64,000 nt of DNA from Zeaxanthinibacter enoshimensis (GCF_004362865.1 NZ_SNYI01000002.1:62001-126000); one strand, 5' to 3'; shown: positions 1-10,138, counted from the stretch's first letter. Notes: generated by a model from the sequence alone, not told the origin. Numbers and translations: made by a program.

Positions 1-300
1 GAAGATCCCAGGCACGTCATTTTTACAGAACAGGTAAAACTGGAACCTTTCCGCAGGGCCATGGCAGAACACCGGCCTGATGTCTGGTTCACCAACCTCA
101 GGAAGGGTCAGACCGCCCACCGCGATACCCTGGACATCCTCAGCCTGGATAAACAGGGAGTGCTCAAGGTGAGTCCTTTCTACCATTGGAACGATGCCCA
201 GCTGGATGCCTATTTGCAGGAAGCAGGCCTTCCTAACGAGCATACTTATTTTGACCCGACAAAAGTTCTTGCGAACCGGGAATGTGGTCTGCACAGCTAG
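1..300 (+). CDS. cysH: phosphoadenylyl-sulfate reductase, C-terminal part (cut by window edge)
   Basis: The reading frame is open from base 1, so the N-terminus lies outside the window; about 99 residues are visible. The enzyme reduces PAPS (or APS) to sulfite with thioredoxin. The C-terminal ECGLHS carries the conserved cysteine that forms the enzyme-sulfite intermediate, and WFTNLRKGQT is a typical family stretch. The visible part has only that one cysteine and a short spacing before it, so the CxxC that binds an iron-sulfur cluster in APS reductases is missing here; this favours a PAPS-type enzyme, but the N-terminal half cannot be seen. The sulfite reductase gene starts 114 bases downstream. 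Confidence 0.88.
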   Translation, partial: EDPRHVIFTEQVKLEPFRRAMAEHRPDVWFTNLRKGQTAHRDTLDILSLDKQGVLKVSPFYHWNDAQLDAYLQEAGLPNEHTYFDPTKVLANRECGLHS

Positions 301-414
301 GCAGGCGGGTTGCATCCACTGATTTAGATATTTGAAAGGAGTAAACGCCTTTTACCAGGCAGTGCCTTTCTTGTTTTTAATATCCTATTAAGTTTATAGG
401 AAAAATAGAGTAAA

Positions 415-2505
415 ATGAGAAGTTTTAGAACAGAAATAGAGAATCCCATAGTAGAGCGAGATATCCTGGAACTGGATCGCAAGATCCGTGAGTTTAAGGA
501 GGGAAAAGTTGACGAGGAGAAATTCAGGAGTCTCAGGCTTGCGCGGGGGGTATATGGCCAGAGACAGCAGGGGGTGCAGATGGTGAGGATCAAACTTCCT
601 TACGGGAAGGTCACGGCACACCAGCTCAGGAGGATTGCCGATGTAGCGGATGAATATTCGACCGGGCGGCTGCATATCACCACCCGCCAGGATATACAGA
701 TCCATTACGTGGACCTGGAACGCACCCCGGAACTATGGGCAGAACTGGAAAGGGACCAGGTTACCCTTAGGGAAGCCTGTGGAAATACGGTTCGTAATGT
801 AACCGCCAGTGAAACGGCCGGTATTGATCCCGAAGAACCCTTTGATGTATCCCCGTATGCCCAGGCAGTATTTGAATATTTCCTGAGAAACCCGGTAGGG
901 CAGGAAATGGGCAGGAAGTTCAAAGTGTCTTTTTCTGCCTCGGACAGGGATACCGGGTTGTCCTATATGCATGATCTTGGCTTTATCGCCAAGCTGCAGC
1001 AAGGGGAAAGAGGTTTTAAAGTAATGCTTGGAGGCGGACTTGGTTCTCAGCCCCGGCATGCTGATACCCTATATGAATTCCTTCCTGCGGACAAGATCAT
1101 TCCCCTGATGGAAGGTGTTATCCGGGTATTTGACCGTTACGGCGAACGCAAGAGCCGGGCTAAGGCACGGATGAAGTTCTTACTGAAAGACCTGGGACTG
1201 CAAGGGTTTAAAACCCTGTTGGAAGAGGAACAGACAGCCCTTCCCCACCGGAATTACCCAATAGATGCCGCAGCATACCCAGCGGTTAAAGAGCCGTCCA
1301 GGGAAGCACCACTTGTTGAAATCCAGGATGAAGAGGGTTTTGAATTGTGGAAAAAGACCAATCTCGTCACCCAGAAACAACCCGGGTATGTTGCCATAGG
1401 GATCAAGGTGATGCTAGGTGATTTCTATACAGATAAAGCCAGGCAACTGGCAGACCTGGTAGAACAGTACGCCGGGGGCGAGATACGGCTGTCATTACGG
1501 CAGAATATCCTGTTGCCCTATGTCCCGGAGAATTCCCTTCCTTTCTTCTATGAAGAATTGCGGAAGCTCGGGTTTGCAGAGGCGGGGTATAACAAGGCCC
1601 TTGATATCACTGCCTGCCCCGGAACAGATACCTGTAACCTGGGGATTGCCAGCAGTACCGGTATTGCTGCCGAACTGGAGCGGGTCATCCGCTCAGAGTA
1701 CCCGCACTATACAGCCAACCCGGATGTGGTCATTAAGATCAGTGGTTGTATGAATGCCTGTGGCCAGCATAATATGGCCCATATCGGTTTCCAGGGCATG
1801 TCTGTCCGGACCCCTGATAAAAAGGTAGCGCCTGCCTTACAGGTATTGCTGGGGGGTGGCAACCTGGGGAACGGCCGGGGGAGGTTTGCCGATAAGGTGA
1901 TCAAGGTCCCGAGTAAAAGAGGGCCGGCTGCGCTGAGGTTGATCCTGGATGATTACGAAGCTCATGGTAAGGGAGCGAGCTACGACGATTACTATGCCGA
2001 AAAGGGCCAGCTGTATTTTTACGAATTCCTGAAACCATTGTCCGATACGGATAACCTGGTCGCAGAAGATTTTATAGACTGGGGTAATGAAGAGCGTTAT
2101 GAACAGGCTATCGGGGTAGGGGAATGTGCAGGAGTGGTCATCGACCTGGTGGCAACCTTATTATTTGAAAGCGAGGAGAAACTGGAACATTCAGCGCAAT
2201 CTCTGCAAGCCGGGAAATGGGCCGCATCTGTCTTTTACAGTTATTCGGCCATGGTGAATGCGGCAAAGGCATTGCTCACCTCGGAAAACACCAAGACCAA
2301 TACTCATGCGTCCATCATCAAAGATTTTGATAGCTGTTTTATCGAGTCCGGGAAACTTGAACTGGGCGGTTCCTTTGAACAACTCGTTCTGCAGATCAAT
2401 AAGAACACTCCTTCCGGGGAATTTGCCGAAGCCTACCTGCAGCAGGCAGAAGCATTTATAGAGAAAGCGAAAGCGTACCGGGAAGTCGAATTAACAGAAG
2501 CCTGA
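415..2505 (+). CDS. sulfite reductase (ferredoxin type, siroheme) with C-terminal helical extension
   Basis: This 696-residue protein belongs to the siroheme and [4Fe-4S] sulfite/nitrite reductase family and should reduce sulfite to sulfide in the cytoplasm. Two ferredoxin-like/siroheme half repeats fill roughly residues 35-540. The four cluster and siroheme cysteines are C401, C407, C445 and C449 (ACPGTDTC and GCMNAC). The last 130 or so residues (about 565-696) are not part of the usual fold and look like an alpha-helical HEPN-like domain. Placement between cysH and siroheme genes argues for sulfite rather than nitrite as substrate. The electron donor is probably ferredoxin, given the ferredoxin-NADP reductase gene downstream. 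The ATG at 415 follows an AT-rich stretch without a clear Shine-Dalgarno site, as is common in this phylum. Confidence 0.88.
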   Translation: MRSFRTEIENPIVERDILELDRKIREFKEGKVDEEKFRSLRLARGVYGQRQQGVQMVRIKLPYGKVTAHQLRRIADVADEYSTGRLHITTRQDIQIHYVDLERTPELWAELERDQVTLREACGNTVRNVTASETAGIDPEEPFDVSPYAQAVFEYFLRNPVGQEMGRKFKVSFSASDRDTGLSYMHDLGFIAKLQQGERGFKVMLGGGLGSQPRHADTLYEFLPADKIIPLMEGVIRVFDRYGERKSRAKARMKFLLKDLGLQGFKTLLEEEQTALPHRNYPIDAAAYPAVKEPSREAPLVEIQDEEGFELWKKTNLVTQKQPGYVAIGIKVMLGDFYTDKARQLADLVEQYAGGEIRLSLRQNILLPYVPENSLPFFYEELRKLGFAEAGYNKALDITACPGTDTCNLGIASSTGIAAELERVIRSEYPHYTANPDVVIKISGCMNACGQHNMAHIGFQGMSVRTPDKKVAPALQVLLGGGNLGNGRGRFADKVIKVPSKRGPAALRLILDDYEAHGKGASYDDYYAEKGQLYFYEFLKPLSDTDNLVAEDFIDWGNEERYEQAIGVGECAGVVIDLVATLLFESEEKLEHSAQSLQAGKWAASVFYSYSAMVNAAKALLTSENTKTNTHASIIKDFDSCFIESGKLELGGSFEQLVLQINKNTPSGEFAEAYLQQAEAFIEKAKAYREVELTEA

Positions 2506-2509
2506 AACC

Positions 2510-3322
2510 ATGGAGAAGAGTATTACTTATAAAGAAAATTTGATCCCCGGGGGAGTTGCCGATGTGCAACCCAGGCTGACAGTTGTCGGTGCGGGTCCAG
2601 GCGATACAGAACTCATCACGATAAAAGCAATTAAGGCGCTGCAGTCTGCTGCTGTGATCCTGTACGATGCCTTGGTTGATACCGAACTGTTGGCGTACGC
2701 CCCGGCTGCGGAGCATATTTTTGTCGGGAAGCGCAAAGGGTGTTACGCCTACCAGCAGGAACAGATCAACGAACTAATCGTCAGCAGGGCCAGGTCTCAC
2801 GGCCACGTGGTCAGGCTGAAAGGTGGAGACCCGTTCGTCTTTGGCCGGGGAGCGGAGGAGATGGAGTATGCGGCGAAAGAAGGTTTATCCGTCGCCATGG
2901 TTCCGGGTATTTCCTCCTGTCTCGCTGTTCCTGCATCCCAGCATATACCTACAACAAAAAGGGGAGCATCGGAAAGTTTCTGGGTGATCACCGGGACTAC
3001 CAGGTCTCACAAGATCTCGGCCGATGTCGCACTTGCAGCAAGATCATCGGCTACCGTGATCATCCTGATGGGGATGTCCAAACTGGGAGAAATATGTGAA
3101 CTGTTCCGTGAGCAGGGGAAAGGCGACTTGCCGTTAGCCATCATACAGAACGGCACCCTGCCGGATGAAAAAATTGGAATTGGCTCTGTGAATAGTATTG
3201 AGCAGGTGGTAAAGCAAAAACAGCTCGCCAACCCTGCCATCATAATTCTCGGGGAAGTTGTCAACCACCGCGCCGGGTTGTTAGCACTGACCTCCGGGAT
3301 ACACCAAGAGATACACGCATGA
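2510..3322 (+). CDS. cobA: uroporphyrinogen-III C-methyltransferase
   Basis: This enzyme of 270 residues moves two methyl groups from SAM to uroporphyrinogen III to give precorrin-2, the first step of siroheme synthesis. The SAM-binding glycine-rich loop VVGAGPGD is at residues 25-32 and the family signature GGDPFVFGRG at 105-114. The first 20 residues form a short N-terminal extension. It starts 4 bases after the sulfite reductase stop and overlaps the next gene by 4 bases, so it is translated within the same operon and supplies the cofactor of the upstream enzyme. Confidence 0.93.
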   Translation: MEKSITYKENLIPGGVADVQPRLTVVGAGPGDTELITIKAIKALQSAAVILYDALVDTELLAYAPAAEHIFVGKRKGCYAYQQEQINELIVSRARSHGHVVRLKGGDPFVFGRGAEEMEYAAKEGLSVAMVPGISSCLAVPASQHIPTTKRGASESFWVITGTTRSHKISADVALAARSSATVIILMGMSKLGEICELFREQGKGDLPLAIIQNGTLPDEKIGIGSVNSIEQVVKQKQLANPAIIILGEVVNHRAGLLALTSGIHQEIHA

Positions 3323-3921
3323 AAGAAAGAAACAATTTATACCCTGTCTTCTTAAAGACAAATACCCTGAAGATTCTCATTGTAGGTGGGGGCAACGTGG
3401 CTGAAGAAAAACTTCATTTCCTGACTAAATCCAGTCCGGATGCCGTAGTTACCATGGTTGCCCCATTTTTCAGGGACGGGACCAGGGAACTGGCGCTGGA
3501 ATTTAACGTAGAACTCATCGAGGACGTTTACCAAACTTTCCACCTGCAAGGCAAACACCTGGTGATCGCTGCTACAGACCAGCCGGAGGTCAATATAAGG
3601 GTATACCGGGAATGCAGGGAACGCGATAAGCTGGTGAACGTCGCAGATAATCCCCCTTACTGCGATTTCTACATGGGCGGGATCGTGACCAAGGGTAATG
3701 TAAAGGTGGCTATCTCTACTAATGGAACCTCGCCCACGACTGCCAAGAGATTAAGACAATTCTTCGAGGAGGTGATCCCGGAAGAAATAGACCAGATGGT
3801 CCTGAACCTTAACGCTTACAGGAAGAAGCTGAAGGGAGACTTTGAGTATAAAGTGAAAGAGATGAACAAAGTAACCCGGAGCCTGGTCGGGGATGAAGTA
3901 TTCCGGGATAAGCAGAATTGA
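3319..3921 (+). CDS. precorrin-2 dehydrogenase / sirohydrochlorin ferrochelatase
   Basis: This 200-residue protein corresponds to the N-terminal half of CysG and to yeast Met8p. It oxidises precorrin-2 with NAD+ and inserts iron to give siroheme. The Rossmann motif IVGGGNVAEEK is at residues 21-31, and a conserved NG(T/R)SP-type segment (STNGTSPTTAKRLR) follows near residue 135. Together with cobA it makes up the functions that enterobacteria carry in one CysG polypeptide. The ATG overlaps the cobA stop (ATGA), which suggests translational coupling. Confidence 0.88.
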   Translation: MKERNNLYPVFLKTNTLKILIVGGGNVAEEKLHFLTKSSPDAVVTMVAPFFRDGTRELALEFNVELIEDVYQTFHLQGKHLVIAATDQPEVNIRVYRECRERDKLVNVADNPPYCDFYMGGIVTKGNVKVAISTNGTSPTTAKRLRQFFEEVIPEEIDQMVLNLNAYRKKLKGDFEYKVKEMNKVTRSLVGDEVFRDKQN

Positions 3922-3943
3922 GAATTAAGAACAGAAAAATATT

Positions 3944-5008
3944 ATGATCAAGACAGATATCATCATCATAGGGGCGGGTCCCACCGGTTTGTTTACGGTC
4001 TTTGAAGCCGGATTACTTAAGCTGAAAACACATCTCATCGATGCGCTTCCACAACCGGGAGGGCAATGCTCCGAGATCTATCCCAAGAAACCCATTTACG
4101 ACATCCCGGCCTACCCGGAGATCCTGGCCGGGGACCTGGTAGATCGCTTAATGGAACAGATAAAACCCTTTAGCCCCGGCTTTACCCTCGGCGAACGGGC
4201 ACAAAACCTGGAAACCCTGGAAGACGGAACTTTCGTGGTAACCACCAATAAAGGGACTGCCCATAACGCTCCCGTTGTGGTCATTGCAGGCGGACTGGGG
4301 TCTTTTGAACCCCGGAAACCCCCGATCGGGAATATAGATGATTTTGAAGACAAAGGGGTCGCCTATATGATAAAGGACCCTGAGGTCTACCGTGACAAAA
4401 AGGTGGTGATCGCAGGCGGCGGGGATTCGGCCCTGGATTGGTCTATTTACCTGTCCGATATTGCAGCAGAAGTATCTCTTGTACATCGCAGAAACGAATT
4501 CCGCGGTGCCCTGGATTCTGTAGAGAAAGCAGCGGCACTGGCCAAGGCGGGCAAGATCAAATTATTTACAGAAGCCGAGGTGAAGAAGCTGTACGGGGAT
4601 GAACACCTGGAAGCCGTCGTGGTAGAGCACAACGATAAGGCCAGGGGAGAATCTTACGTAGAAGCAGATCATTTTATTCCCCTCTTCGGGTTGTCACCGA
4701 AATTAGGGCCCATAGGGGATTGGGGGCTGGAGATCGAAAAGAATGCGATAAAGGTCAATAATTCGTACGATTACCAGACCAATATTCCAGGGGTATACGC
4801 CGTGGGGGATGTGAATACCTACCCCGGTAAATTAAAGCTCATCCTTTCCGGCTTCCACGAGGCCGCGGTTATGTGCCAGAGTGCTTACCAGAGGATCAAT
4901 CCGGGTAAGCGGTTTGTAATGAAATATACCACGGTAGGAGGGGTCACCGGTTTTGACGGTTCGGTGAAGGAAGCCAAGAAAGAAGTGGTACAGAGTATCC
5001 TTGCCTGA
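3944..5008 (+). CDS. ferredoxin-NADP reductase, thioredoxin reductase-like type
   Basis: The 354-residue flavoprotein has an FAD-binding GAGPTG at residues 10-15, an NADP-binding GGGDSA at 158-163, and a C-terminal FAD segment with GVYAVGDV. It lacks the CxxC disulfide of thioredoxin reductases, which marks the ferredoxin/flavodoxin-NADP reductase subgroup. It probably passes electrons from NADPH to ferredoxin. As last gene of the sulfite reductase/siroheme group (22 bases after the previous stop), it most likely powers the six-electron reduction of sulfite. A strong hairpin follows. Confidence 0.88.
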   Translation: MIKTDIIIIGAGPTGLFTVFEAGLLKLKTHLIDALPQPGGQCSEIYPKKPIYDIPAYPEILAGDLVDRLMEQIKPFSPGFTLGERAQNLETLEDGTFVVTTNKGTAHNAPVVVIAGGLGSFEPRKPPIGNIDDFEDKGVAYMIKDPEVYRDKKVVIAGGGDSALDWSIYLSDIAAEVSLVHRRNEFRGALDSVEKAAALAKAGKIKLFTEAEVKKLYGDEHLEAVVVEHNDKARGESYVEADHFIPLFGLSPKLGPIGDWGLEIEKNAIKVNNSYDYQTNIPGVYAVGDVNTYPGKLKLILSGFHEAAVMCQSAYQRINPGKRFVMKYTTVGGVTGFDGSVKEAKKEVVQSILA

Positions 5009-5032
5009 TCGTTCGGCAAATAGTTATCAGAT

Positions 5033-5059
5033 ACCGGCCACAGGATAAAAGTGGCCGGT
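5033..5059 (+). terminator. hairpin after the sulfate assimilation genes
   Basis: A 9-bp perfect stem (ACCGGCCAC with GTGGCCGGT) encloses a 9-base loop, 24 bases after the reductase stop codon. The downstream side is A-rich (TAAAATAAA) rather than a T run, so it may be a weak or non-canonical terminator, or an RNA 3' end stabiliser. Confidence 0.5.
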
Positions 5060-5079
5060 TAAAATAAACGGCCAAATTC

Positions 5080-5110
5080 TTGCTTTTAAAAAGGCCGTAC
5101 TGTTTCTTTG
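5080..5110 (+). promoter_or_regulatory. putative promoter of the metH-metF operon
   Basis: TTG at 5080-5082 is followed after 20 bases by TTTCTTTG at 5103-5110, close to the Bacteroidetes TAnnTTTG element with one mismatch. A start near 5117 would place the SAM riboswitch about 20 bases into the transcript. The same TTTCTTTG octamer lies just ahead of rsgA (20092-20099). Confidence 0.5.
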
Positions 5111-5135
5111 TACCAGTTCATTACCACATTGAAAG

Positions 5136-5238
5136 GTTATCAAGAAAGGTGGAGGGAATAGACCCTGTGAAACCTTAGCAACCCTTTATCTTTAAAGAAG
5201 GTGCTACATTCTATCCCGTACAGACGGGAATAGATAAC
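5136..5238 (+). promoter_or_regulatory. SAM-I (S-box) riboswitch
   Basis: The P1 stem is GTTATC (5136-5141) with GATAAC (5233-5238). Between them lie the S-box signatures: AAGAAAGGTGGAGGGA, then CCTGTGAAACCTTAGCAACC, and AAGGTGCTACATTC in the right order. P4 can form from the ATTCTATCCCGT-ACAGACGGGAATAG region. The element sits about 80 bases ahead of the split methionine synthase, so high SAM should lower expression of metH and metF. I see no clear rho-independent terminator between it and the start codon, so control may act on translation or by a weaker terminator. Confidence 0.93.
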
Positions 5239-5318
5239 AAAAAGAAAGGACTCCCTGTCCGTTCCCATCCCTGTCTTGATATATCCTTTCCTTGCTAAAT
5301 ACATTAAGAATTAGCTGT

Positions 5319-6338
5319 ATGAGTAGGATAGAAGATATTTTAAAAAAACGCATCCTGGTTCTGGATGGTGCCATGGGTACCATGCTTCAACGCTATAAAT
5401 TTGAAGAAAAGGACTTCCGGGGGGAGCGTTTTAAAGACTGGCCCAGCGACCTGCAGGGGAACAATGACCTGCTTTCCCTCACCCAGCCGGATGCTATTGC
5501 AGACATCCACAGGAAATATTTTGAAGCGGGGGCAGATATCGTGGAAACCAACACCTTCTCAGGCACCAGTATTGCCATGGCTGATTACGGGATGGAATCC
5601 CTGGTATACGAACTGAACTACGAATCAGCTCGTATCGCCCGCGAGGTCGCGGACGAATTCACCCGTAAGGATCCGGAGAAACCCCGTTTTGTCGCAGGGA
5701 GTATTGGTCCTACCAATAAAACGGCCAGTATGTCGCCCGATGTGAACGACCCTGGATTCAGGGCTGTTTCTTTCGAGGAACTAAAGGTGGCATACCGGGA
5801 ACAGGCAGAAGCTCTGCTGGAAGGAGGAGTAGACCTGCTTCTCGTGGAAACCGTCTTTGATACCCTGAATGCCAAAGCTGCCCTCTTTGCCATCGAAGAG
5901 GTAAAAGAGGAAAAAGGTTCTGATGTCCCCGTCATGATTAGTGGTACTATAACAGATGCCTCGGGGCGTACCTTGTCCGGTCAGACCGCGGAGGCTTTCC
6001 TCATCTCCGTTTCGCATATCCCGATTCTTTCTATCGGTTTTAACTGTGCCCTAGGAGCCAGTCAACTGGTACCCCACCTGGAAGTCTTGTCAGCAAGGAC
6101 CCGGGCAGCGGTTTCTGCCCACCCCAATGCGGGACTTCCCAACGCCTTTGGTGCCTACGATCAGTCGGCCCGGCAAATGGCAGACCAGATCAGGGAATAC
6201 CTGGAAAAGAGCCTGGTGAATATAGTGGGCGGTTGCTGTGGCACCACCCCCGAACACATCAAAGCCATCGCAGAACTTTCTGCGCAATATAAACCCAGAC
6301 CCTTTAGCCCGGTGTCTGATAAAGTAATACATCAGTAA
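5319..6338 (+). CDS. metH: methionine synthase, homocysteine-binding domain subunit (split MetH, N part)
   Basis: The 339-residue protein is the homocysteine S-methyltransferase barrel, which in most organisms is the first domain of cobalamin-dependent Met[13 protein letters not shown] opens the barrel, and the zinc ligands are C243 (GFNCALG) and C306-C307 (GGCCGTT). The start was set at the ATG at 5319 (MSRIEDIL); an in-frame upstream ATG at 5292 would add only nine residues of weak similarity. It is followed after one base by the gene for the remaining MetH domains, so the two polypeptides probably act as one enzyme. It is under the SAM-I riboswitch. An alternative role as a stand-alone homocysteine methyltransferase is less likely given the neighbour. 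Confidence 0.88.
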   Translation: MSRIEDILKKRILVLDGAMGTMLQRYKFEEKDFRGERFKDWPSDLQGNNDLLSLTQPDAIADIHRKYFEAGADIVETNTFSGTSIAMADYGMESLVYELNYESARIAREVADEFTRKDPEKPRFVAGSIGPTNKTASMSPDVNDPGFRAVSFEELKVAYREQAEALLEGGVDLLLVETVFDTLNAKAALFAIEEVKEEKGSDVPVMISGTITDASGRTLSGQTAEAFLISVSHIPILSIGFNCALGASQLVPHLEVLSARTRAAVSAHPNAGLPNAFGAYDQSARQMADQIREYLEKSLVNIVGGCCGTTPEHIKAIAELSAQYKPRPFSPVSDKVIHQ

Positions 6339-6339
6339 T

Positions 6340-9102
6340 ATGGGCAAAGATCCAGCAGTACATACCAAAACCGGTGCCACGGAAGCTCCGCGCTATTTAA
6401 AATTATCCGGGTTGGAACCCCTGGTGGTCACCCCCGAAAGCAATTTCGTAAACGTAGGGGAACGCACCAACGTGGCCGGGTCCCGGAAATTCCTGAGGCT
6501 GATCAAAGAGGACAGGTTTGAAGAAGCCCTCGAAATTGCCAGGGAACAGGTAGAAGGAGGGGCCCAGATCATTGATATTAACATGGATGATGGCCTGATC
6601 GACGGGAAAGAAGCCATGGTCCGGTTCCTGAACCTGGTGGTTGCTGAACCTGATATTGCCCGGGTTCCCATTATGATCGACAGTTCTAAATGGGAGATCA
6701 TAGAGGCCGGCTTGCAGGTGGTGCAGGGAAAATGCGTTGTGAACTCCATCAGCCTGAAAGAAGGAGAAGAAGAATTCCTGCGGCAGGCAAAACTCATCCG
6801 GCGTTACGGTGCGGCCGTCATCGTCATGGCTTTTGACGAGGTCGGACAGGCAGATAATTACGAGAGACGGATAGAGATTGCGAAGCGTTCTTACGAACTC
6901 CTGACAGAGAAGGCGAATTTTCCGCCTGAGGATATCATTTTTGACCTGAATGTTTTCCCCGTCGCCACAGGGATGGAAGAGCATAAGAGGAACGCGCTCG
7001 ATTTTATCGAGGCTACCGCCTGGGTACGCCAGAATTTACCGTACTGCAGCGTCAGCGGGGGGGTCAGTAATGTATCCTTCAGTTTCAGGGGAAACAATCC
7101 CGTGCGCGAGGCTATGCATTCCGTTTTCCTGTACCACGCCATCCAGGCAGGAATGAATATTGGCATAGTAAACCCTACTATGCTCGAAGTTTATGACGAT
7201 ATCCCGCCAGAACTGCTGGAGAAAGTAGAAGACGTGATCCTTAACCGGCGGGATGATGCGACAGAACGGCTGCTCGAATTTGCGGAGACCGTGGTGGGCA
7301 AGGCCCGGGAAAACAAGACCGATCTCAGCTGGAGGGAAGAACCCCTGCAATCCCGTATCACAAGGGCCCTGGTTAAAGGTATAGACCAGTATATAGAAGA
7401 AGACGTGGAGGAAGCCAGGCAAAATGCCAAGCGGCCGATCGAAGTCATTGAAGGGCAGCTGATGACGGGGATGAACGTGGTGGGAGATCTTTTTGGAAGT
7501 GGAAAAATGTTCCTTCCCCAGGTGGTGAAGTCGGCGAGGGTCATGAAGAAGGCAGTAGCTTACCTGCTGCCTTACATAGAGGAAGAGAAGAAATCCTTAC
7601 CACTGGCAGAACAGGGGAATGGAAATAACGGTAAGATCCTGATGGCGACCGTGAAAGGTGATGTCCATGATATCGGGAAGAATATCGTAAGTGTGGTCCT
7701 GGCGTGTAATAATTACGAGATCGTTGACCTGGGAGTAATGGTGCCCCCGGAAAAGATCATTCAAAAAGCCAAAGAAGAACAGGTAGATGTGATCGGGCTT
7801 AGTGGGCTGATCACCCCTTCCCTGGACGAGATGGTCTTTTTGGCCAAAGAAATGGAACGGCAGGGCTTCACGGTGCCTTTGTTGATCGGCGGAGCTACGA
7901 CCAGTAAGGCGCATACCGCGGTGAAGATAGACCCGCAGTACAGTTCGGCCGTGGTGCATGTCAATGATGCATCCCGTGCCGTGACCGTCGTGGGAGACCT
8001 GCTTCAGAAAGAGCATTCGGCCCGCTACAAATCTGAACTTAAACTGGATTACGAATCCTTCAGGGAGAAATTTCTGAAGAGGGGCAAACAGAAAGAGTAC
8101 CTGGATATCCGTGATGCCAGGGAAAACAAGTTCCGTATTGATTGGGAAAAGGATTCCCTGGTGGCGCCTGAGCAACCCGGCATACATGTCCTGGAGAACC
8201 AGGCCCTGGAGCCCTTGCTGGAATTTATTGACTGGACCCCTTTTTTCAGGAGCTGGGACCTGCATGGAAAATACCCGCAGATCCTCGACGATGAAGTGGT
8301 AGGGGCGCAGGCACGCGAACTCTTTGAGGATGCCCAGCTGATCTTGAAACGCATCCTGCAGGAGAAGCTGCTCAAGGCCAAAGCAGTGTGGGGGATCTTC
8401 CCGGCCAATACGGTAGCCGATGATGATATCAAAGTAGTTGTGCCCGAAGAGCTGCGTAAGGAAACCGGGAGTGATACCCTCACCTTCCACACCCTGAGAC
8501 AGCAGCTGAAGAAGAGGGCTGGGGTGCCCAATTTTGCCCTGGCCGACTTTATTGTACCTGAGAGCAGTGGCCTCCGGGACCATATTGGCTGCTTCTGTGT
8601 GACTACAGGCTTTGGTACCCAGGAGCTGGCCTCAAAATTTGAGGAAGAACTGGACGATTATAACTCGATCATGGTCAAAGCCCTGGCAGACCGCCTTGCG
8701 GAAGCATTCGCAGAATACCTGCACCGGGAAGTCCGCAAGAAATACTGGGGATACAGCGCTGCTGAGAGCCTGGACAACAATGCCCTGATCGCAGAAGAAT
8801 ATTGCGGAATCAGGCCGGCGCCCGGCTACCCTGCCTGCCCGGACCACCTGGAAAAGAAGACGATCTGGAAGTTGCTGCAGGTAGAAGAGAGGATAGGGGT
8901 GACCCTGACAGAAAGCCTCGCCATGTGGCCTGCGGCCAGTGTGAGCGGCTATTACTTTGCACACCCGGAATCACGGTATTTCGGGGTTGGGAAAATTACG
9001 GAACAGCAACTCGCCGATTATGCAAACAGGAAAGGAATAGCGCTGGAAGAGGCCAGGAAATGGCTGGCACCTAACCTGGCCGAAGAAACCGATCAGAAAT
9101 AA
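6340..9102 (+). CDS. metH: methionine synthase, folate/cobalamin/activation domains (split MetH, C part)
   Basis: The 920 residues cover the methyltetrahydrofolate-binding pterin barrel (about 25-290), the cobalamin cap and B12 domain (about 330-570), and the C-terminal SAM-dependent reactivation domain (about 600-915). The cobalamin ligand is H443 in GDVHDIGKN, followed by the conserved [13 protein letters not shown]. The reactivation domain shows [12 protein letters not shown] and ends in the family's usual way. It lacks only the homocysteine barrel, which the preceding gene encodes. The ATG begins one base after the upstream stop, which implies coupled translation and equal amounts. The product regenerates methionine from homocysteine. 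Confidence 0.93.
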   Translation: MGKDPAVHTKTGATEAPRYLKLSGLEPLVVTPESNFVNVGERTNVAGSRKFLRLIKEDRFEEALEIAREQVEGGAQIIDINMDDGLIDGKEAMVRFLNLVVAEPDIARVPIMIDSSKWEIIEAGLQVVQGKCVVNSISLKEGEEEFLRQAKLIRRYGAAVIVMAFDEVGQADNYERRIEIAKRSYELLTEKANFPPEDIIFDLNVFPVATGMEEHKRNALDFIEATAWVRQNLPYCSVSGGVSNVSFSFRGNNPVREAMHSVFLYHAIQAGMNIGIVNPTMLEVYDDIPPELLEKVEDVILNRRDDATERLLEFAETVVGKARENKTDLSWREEPLQSRITRALVKGIDQYIEEDVEEARQNAKRPIEVIEGQLMTGMNVVGDLFGSGKMFLPQVVKSARVMKKAVAYLLPYIEEEKKSLPLAEQGNGNNGKILMATVKGDVHDIGKNIVSVVLACNNYEIVDLGVMVPPEKIIQKAKEEQVDVIGLSGLITPSLDEMVFLAKEMERQGFTVPLLIGGATTSKAHTAVKIDPQYSSAVVHVNDASRAVTVVGDLLQKEHSARYKSELKLDYESFREKFLKRGKQKEYLDIRDARENKFRIDWEKDSLVAPEQPGIHVLENQALEPLLEFIDWTPFFRSWDLHGKYPQILDDEVVGAQARELFEDAQLILKRILQEKLLKAKAVWGIFPANTVADDDIKVVVPEELRKETGSDTLTFHTLRQQLKKRAGVPNFALADFIVPESSGLRDHIGCFCVTTGFGTQELASKFEEELDDYNSIMVKALADRLAEAFAEYLHREVRKKYWGYSAAESLDNNALIAEEYCGIRPAPGYPACPDHLEKKTIWKLLQVEERIGVTLTESLAMWPAASVSGYYFAHPESRYFGVGKITEQQLADYANRKGIALEEARKWLAPNLAEETDQK

Positions 9103-9122
9103 AAATAAGCAAGCATTCCCAG

Positions 9123-10076
9123 ATGAAAGTAACAGAACACATAGGAAACGCCAAAGGGGAAACCCTTTTCTCTTTCGAGATCATTCCGCCGGTCAAGGGG
9201 CATAATATCCAGGAGTTATATGATAATATTGATCCCCTGATGGAATTTAACCCTCCGTTTATAGACGTGACCACCTCCCGGGAGGAGTATGTCTATATAG
9301 ACCGCGACGGCCTGCTGGATAAAAAGCTGACCCGCATGCGACCGGGAACCGTTGGTATATGTGCATCTATCAAGCATAAATATAACGTGGATACGATCCC
9401 CCATGTATTATGCGGGGGTTTTACAAAGGAAGAAACCGAGTACCTGCTTATTGATTGCCACTACCTGGGGATACAGAACGTGATGGCACTACGGGGGGAT
9501 GCGATGAAGGAAGAGAAATATTTTGAACCCACCAGCGGGGGACATGCTTATGCCTCCGACCTGGTTCAACAGATTCATAAACTGAATTGCGGGGAGTACC
9601 TGCATGAAGTGGTAGAGCGGGATCATTGTGCCGACTTTTGTATTGGCGTGGCCGGTTACCCTGAAAAACATATGGAAGCACCATCGCTGCAGACAGACCT
9701 CAAGCGGCTGAAACAAAAGGTAGATGAGGGAGCGCATTACGTGGTCACCCAGATGTTCTTCGATAATAAGAAATACTTCGAATTTGTGGATGCAGCCCGG
9801 GCAGCGGGCATTACGGTTCCCATCATTCCCGGTATCAAACCGGTAGCGGTAAAACGTCACCTGCAGTTACTGCCCCAGGTCTTCCGCATAGACCTGCCCC
9901 AGGAGCTGATCGATGCCGTAGAGGCCTGCAAGAATAATAAACAGGTAAGGCAGGTGGGCATAGAATGGGCCATCGAGCAATCGCGCGAATTAAAACAAGC
10001 CGGGGTACCCGTACTGCATTATTATTCTATGGGTAAATCGGACAATATCAAGGCTATAGCGGAAGCAGTGTTCTAA
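9123..10076 (+). CDS. metF: 5,10-methylenetetrahydrofolate reductase
   Basis: This 317-residue FAD enzyme makes 5-methyltetrahydrofolate, the methyl donor for the methionine synthase encoded just upstream. It shows the expected TIM-barrel segments: FSFEIIPPVKG near the N-terminus with the catalytic Glu, NVMALRGD near residue 120 and GAHYVVTQMFFDN near 205. It starts 20 bases after metH and has no promoter of its own that I can see, so the SAM riboswitch probably controls it too. The length fits bacterial MetF with a short extra segment around residues 135-160. Confidence 0.93.
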   Translation: MKVTEHIGNAKGETLFSFEIIPPVKGHNIQELYDNIDPLMEFNPPFIDVTTSREEYVYIDRDGLLDKKLTRMRPGTVGICASIKHKYNVDTIPHVLCGGFTKEETEYLLIDCHYLGIQNVMALRGDAMKEEKYFEPTSGGHAYASDLVQQIHKLNCGEYLHEVVERDHCADFCIGVAGYPEKHMEAPSLQTDLKRLKQKVDEGAHYVVTQMFFDNKKYFEFVDAARAAGITVPIIPGIKPVAVKRHLQLLPQVFRIDLPQELIDAVEACKNNKQVRQVGIEWAIEQSRELKQAGVPVLHYYSMGKSDNIKAIAEAVF

Positions 10077-10138
10077 AGACATTTCCAATTTGAATCCGGT
10101 AGGCAGCGAATCCCTTGTTTTTCCTACTTTTATGCCTC

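Noticed and set aside
7597-8583. 328-codon open frame on the minus strand
   Set aside because: It lies wholly within metH on the opposite strand, and the translated sequence has no recognisable domain.
5319-9102. metH frameshift or pseudogene
   Set aside because: Each half has its own start and stop, the break is at a domain border, all key residues are intact, and the same split is known in related bacteria.
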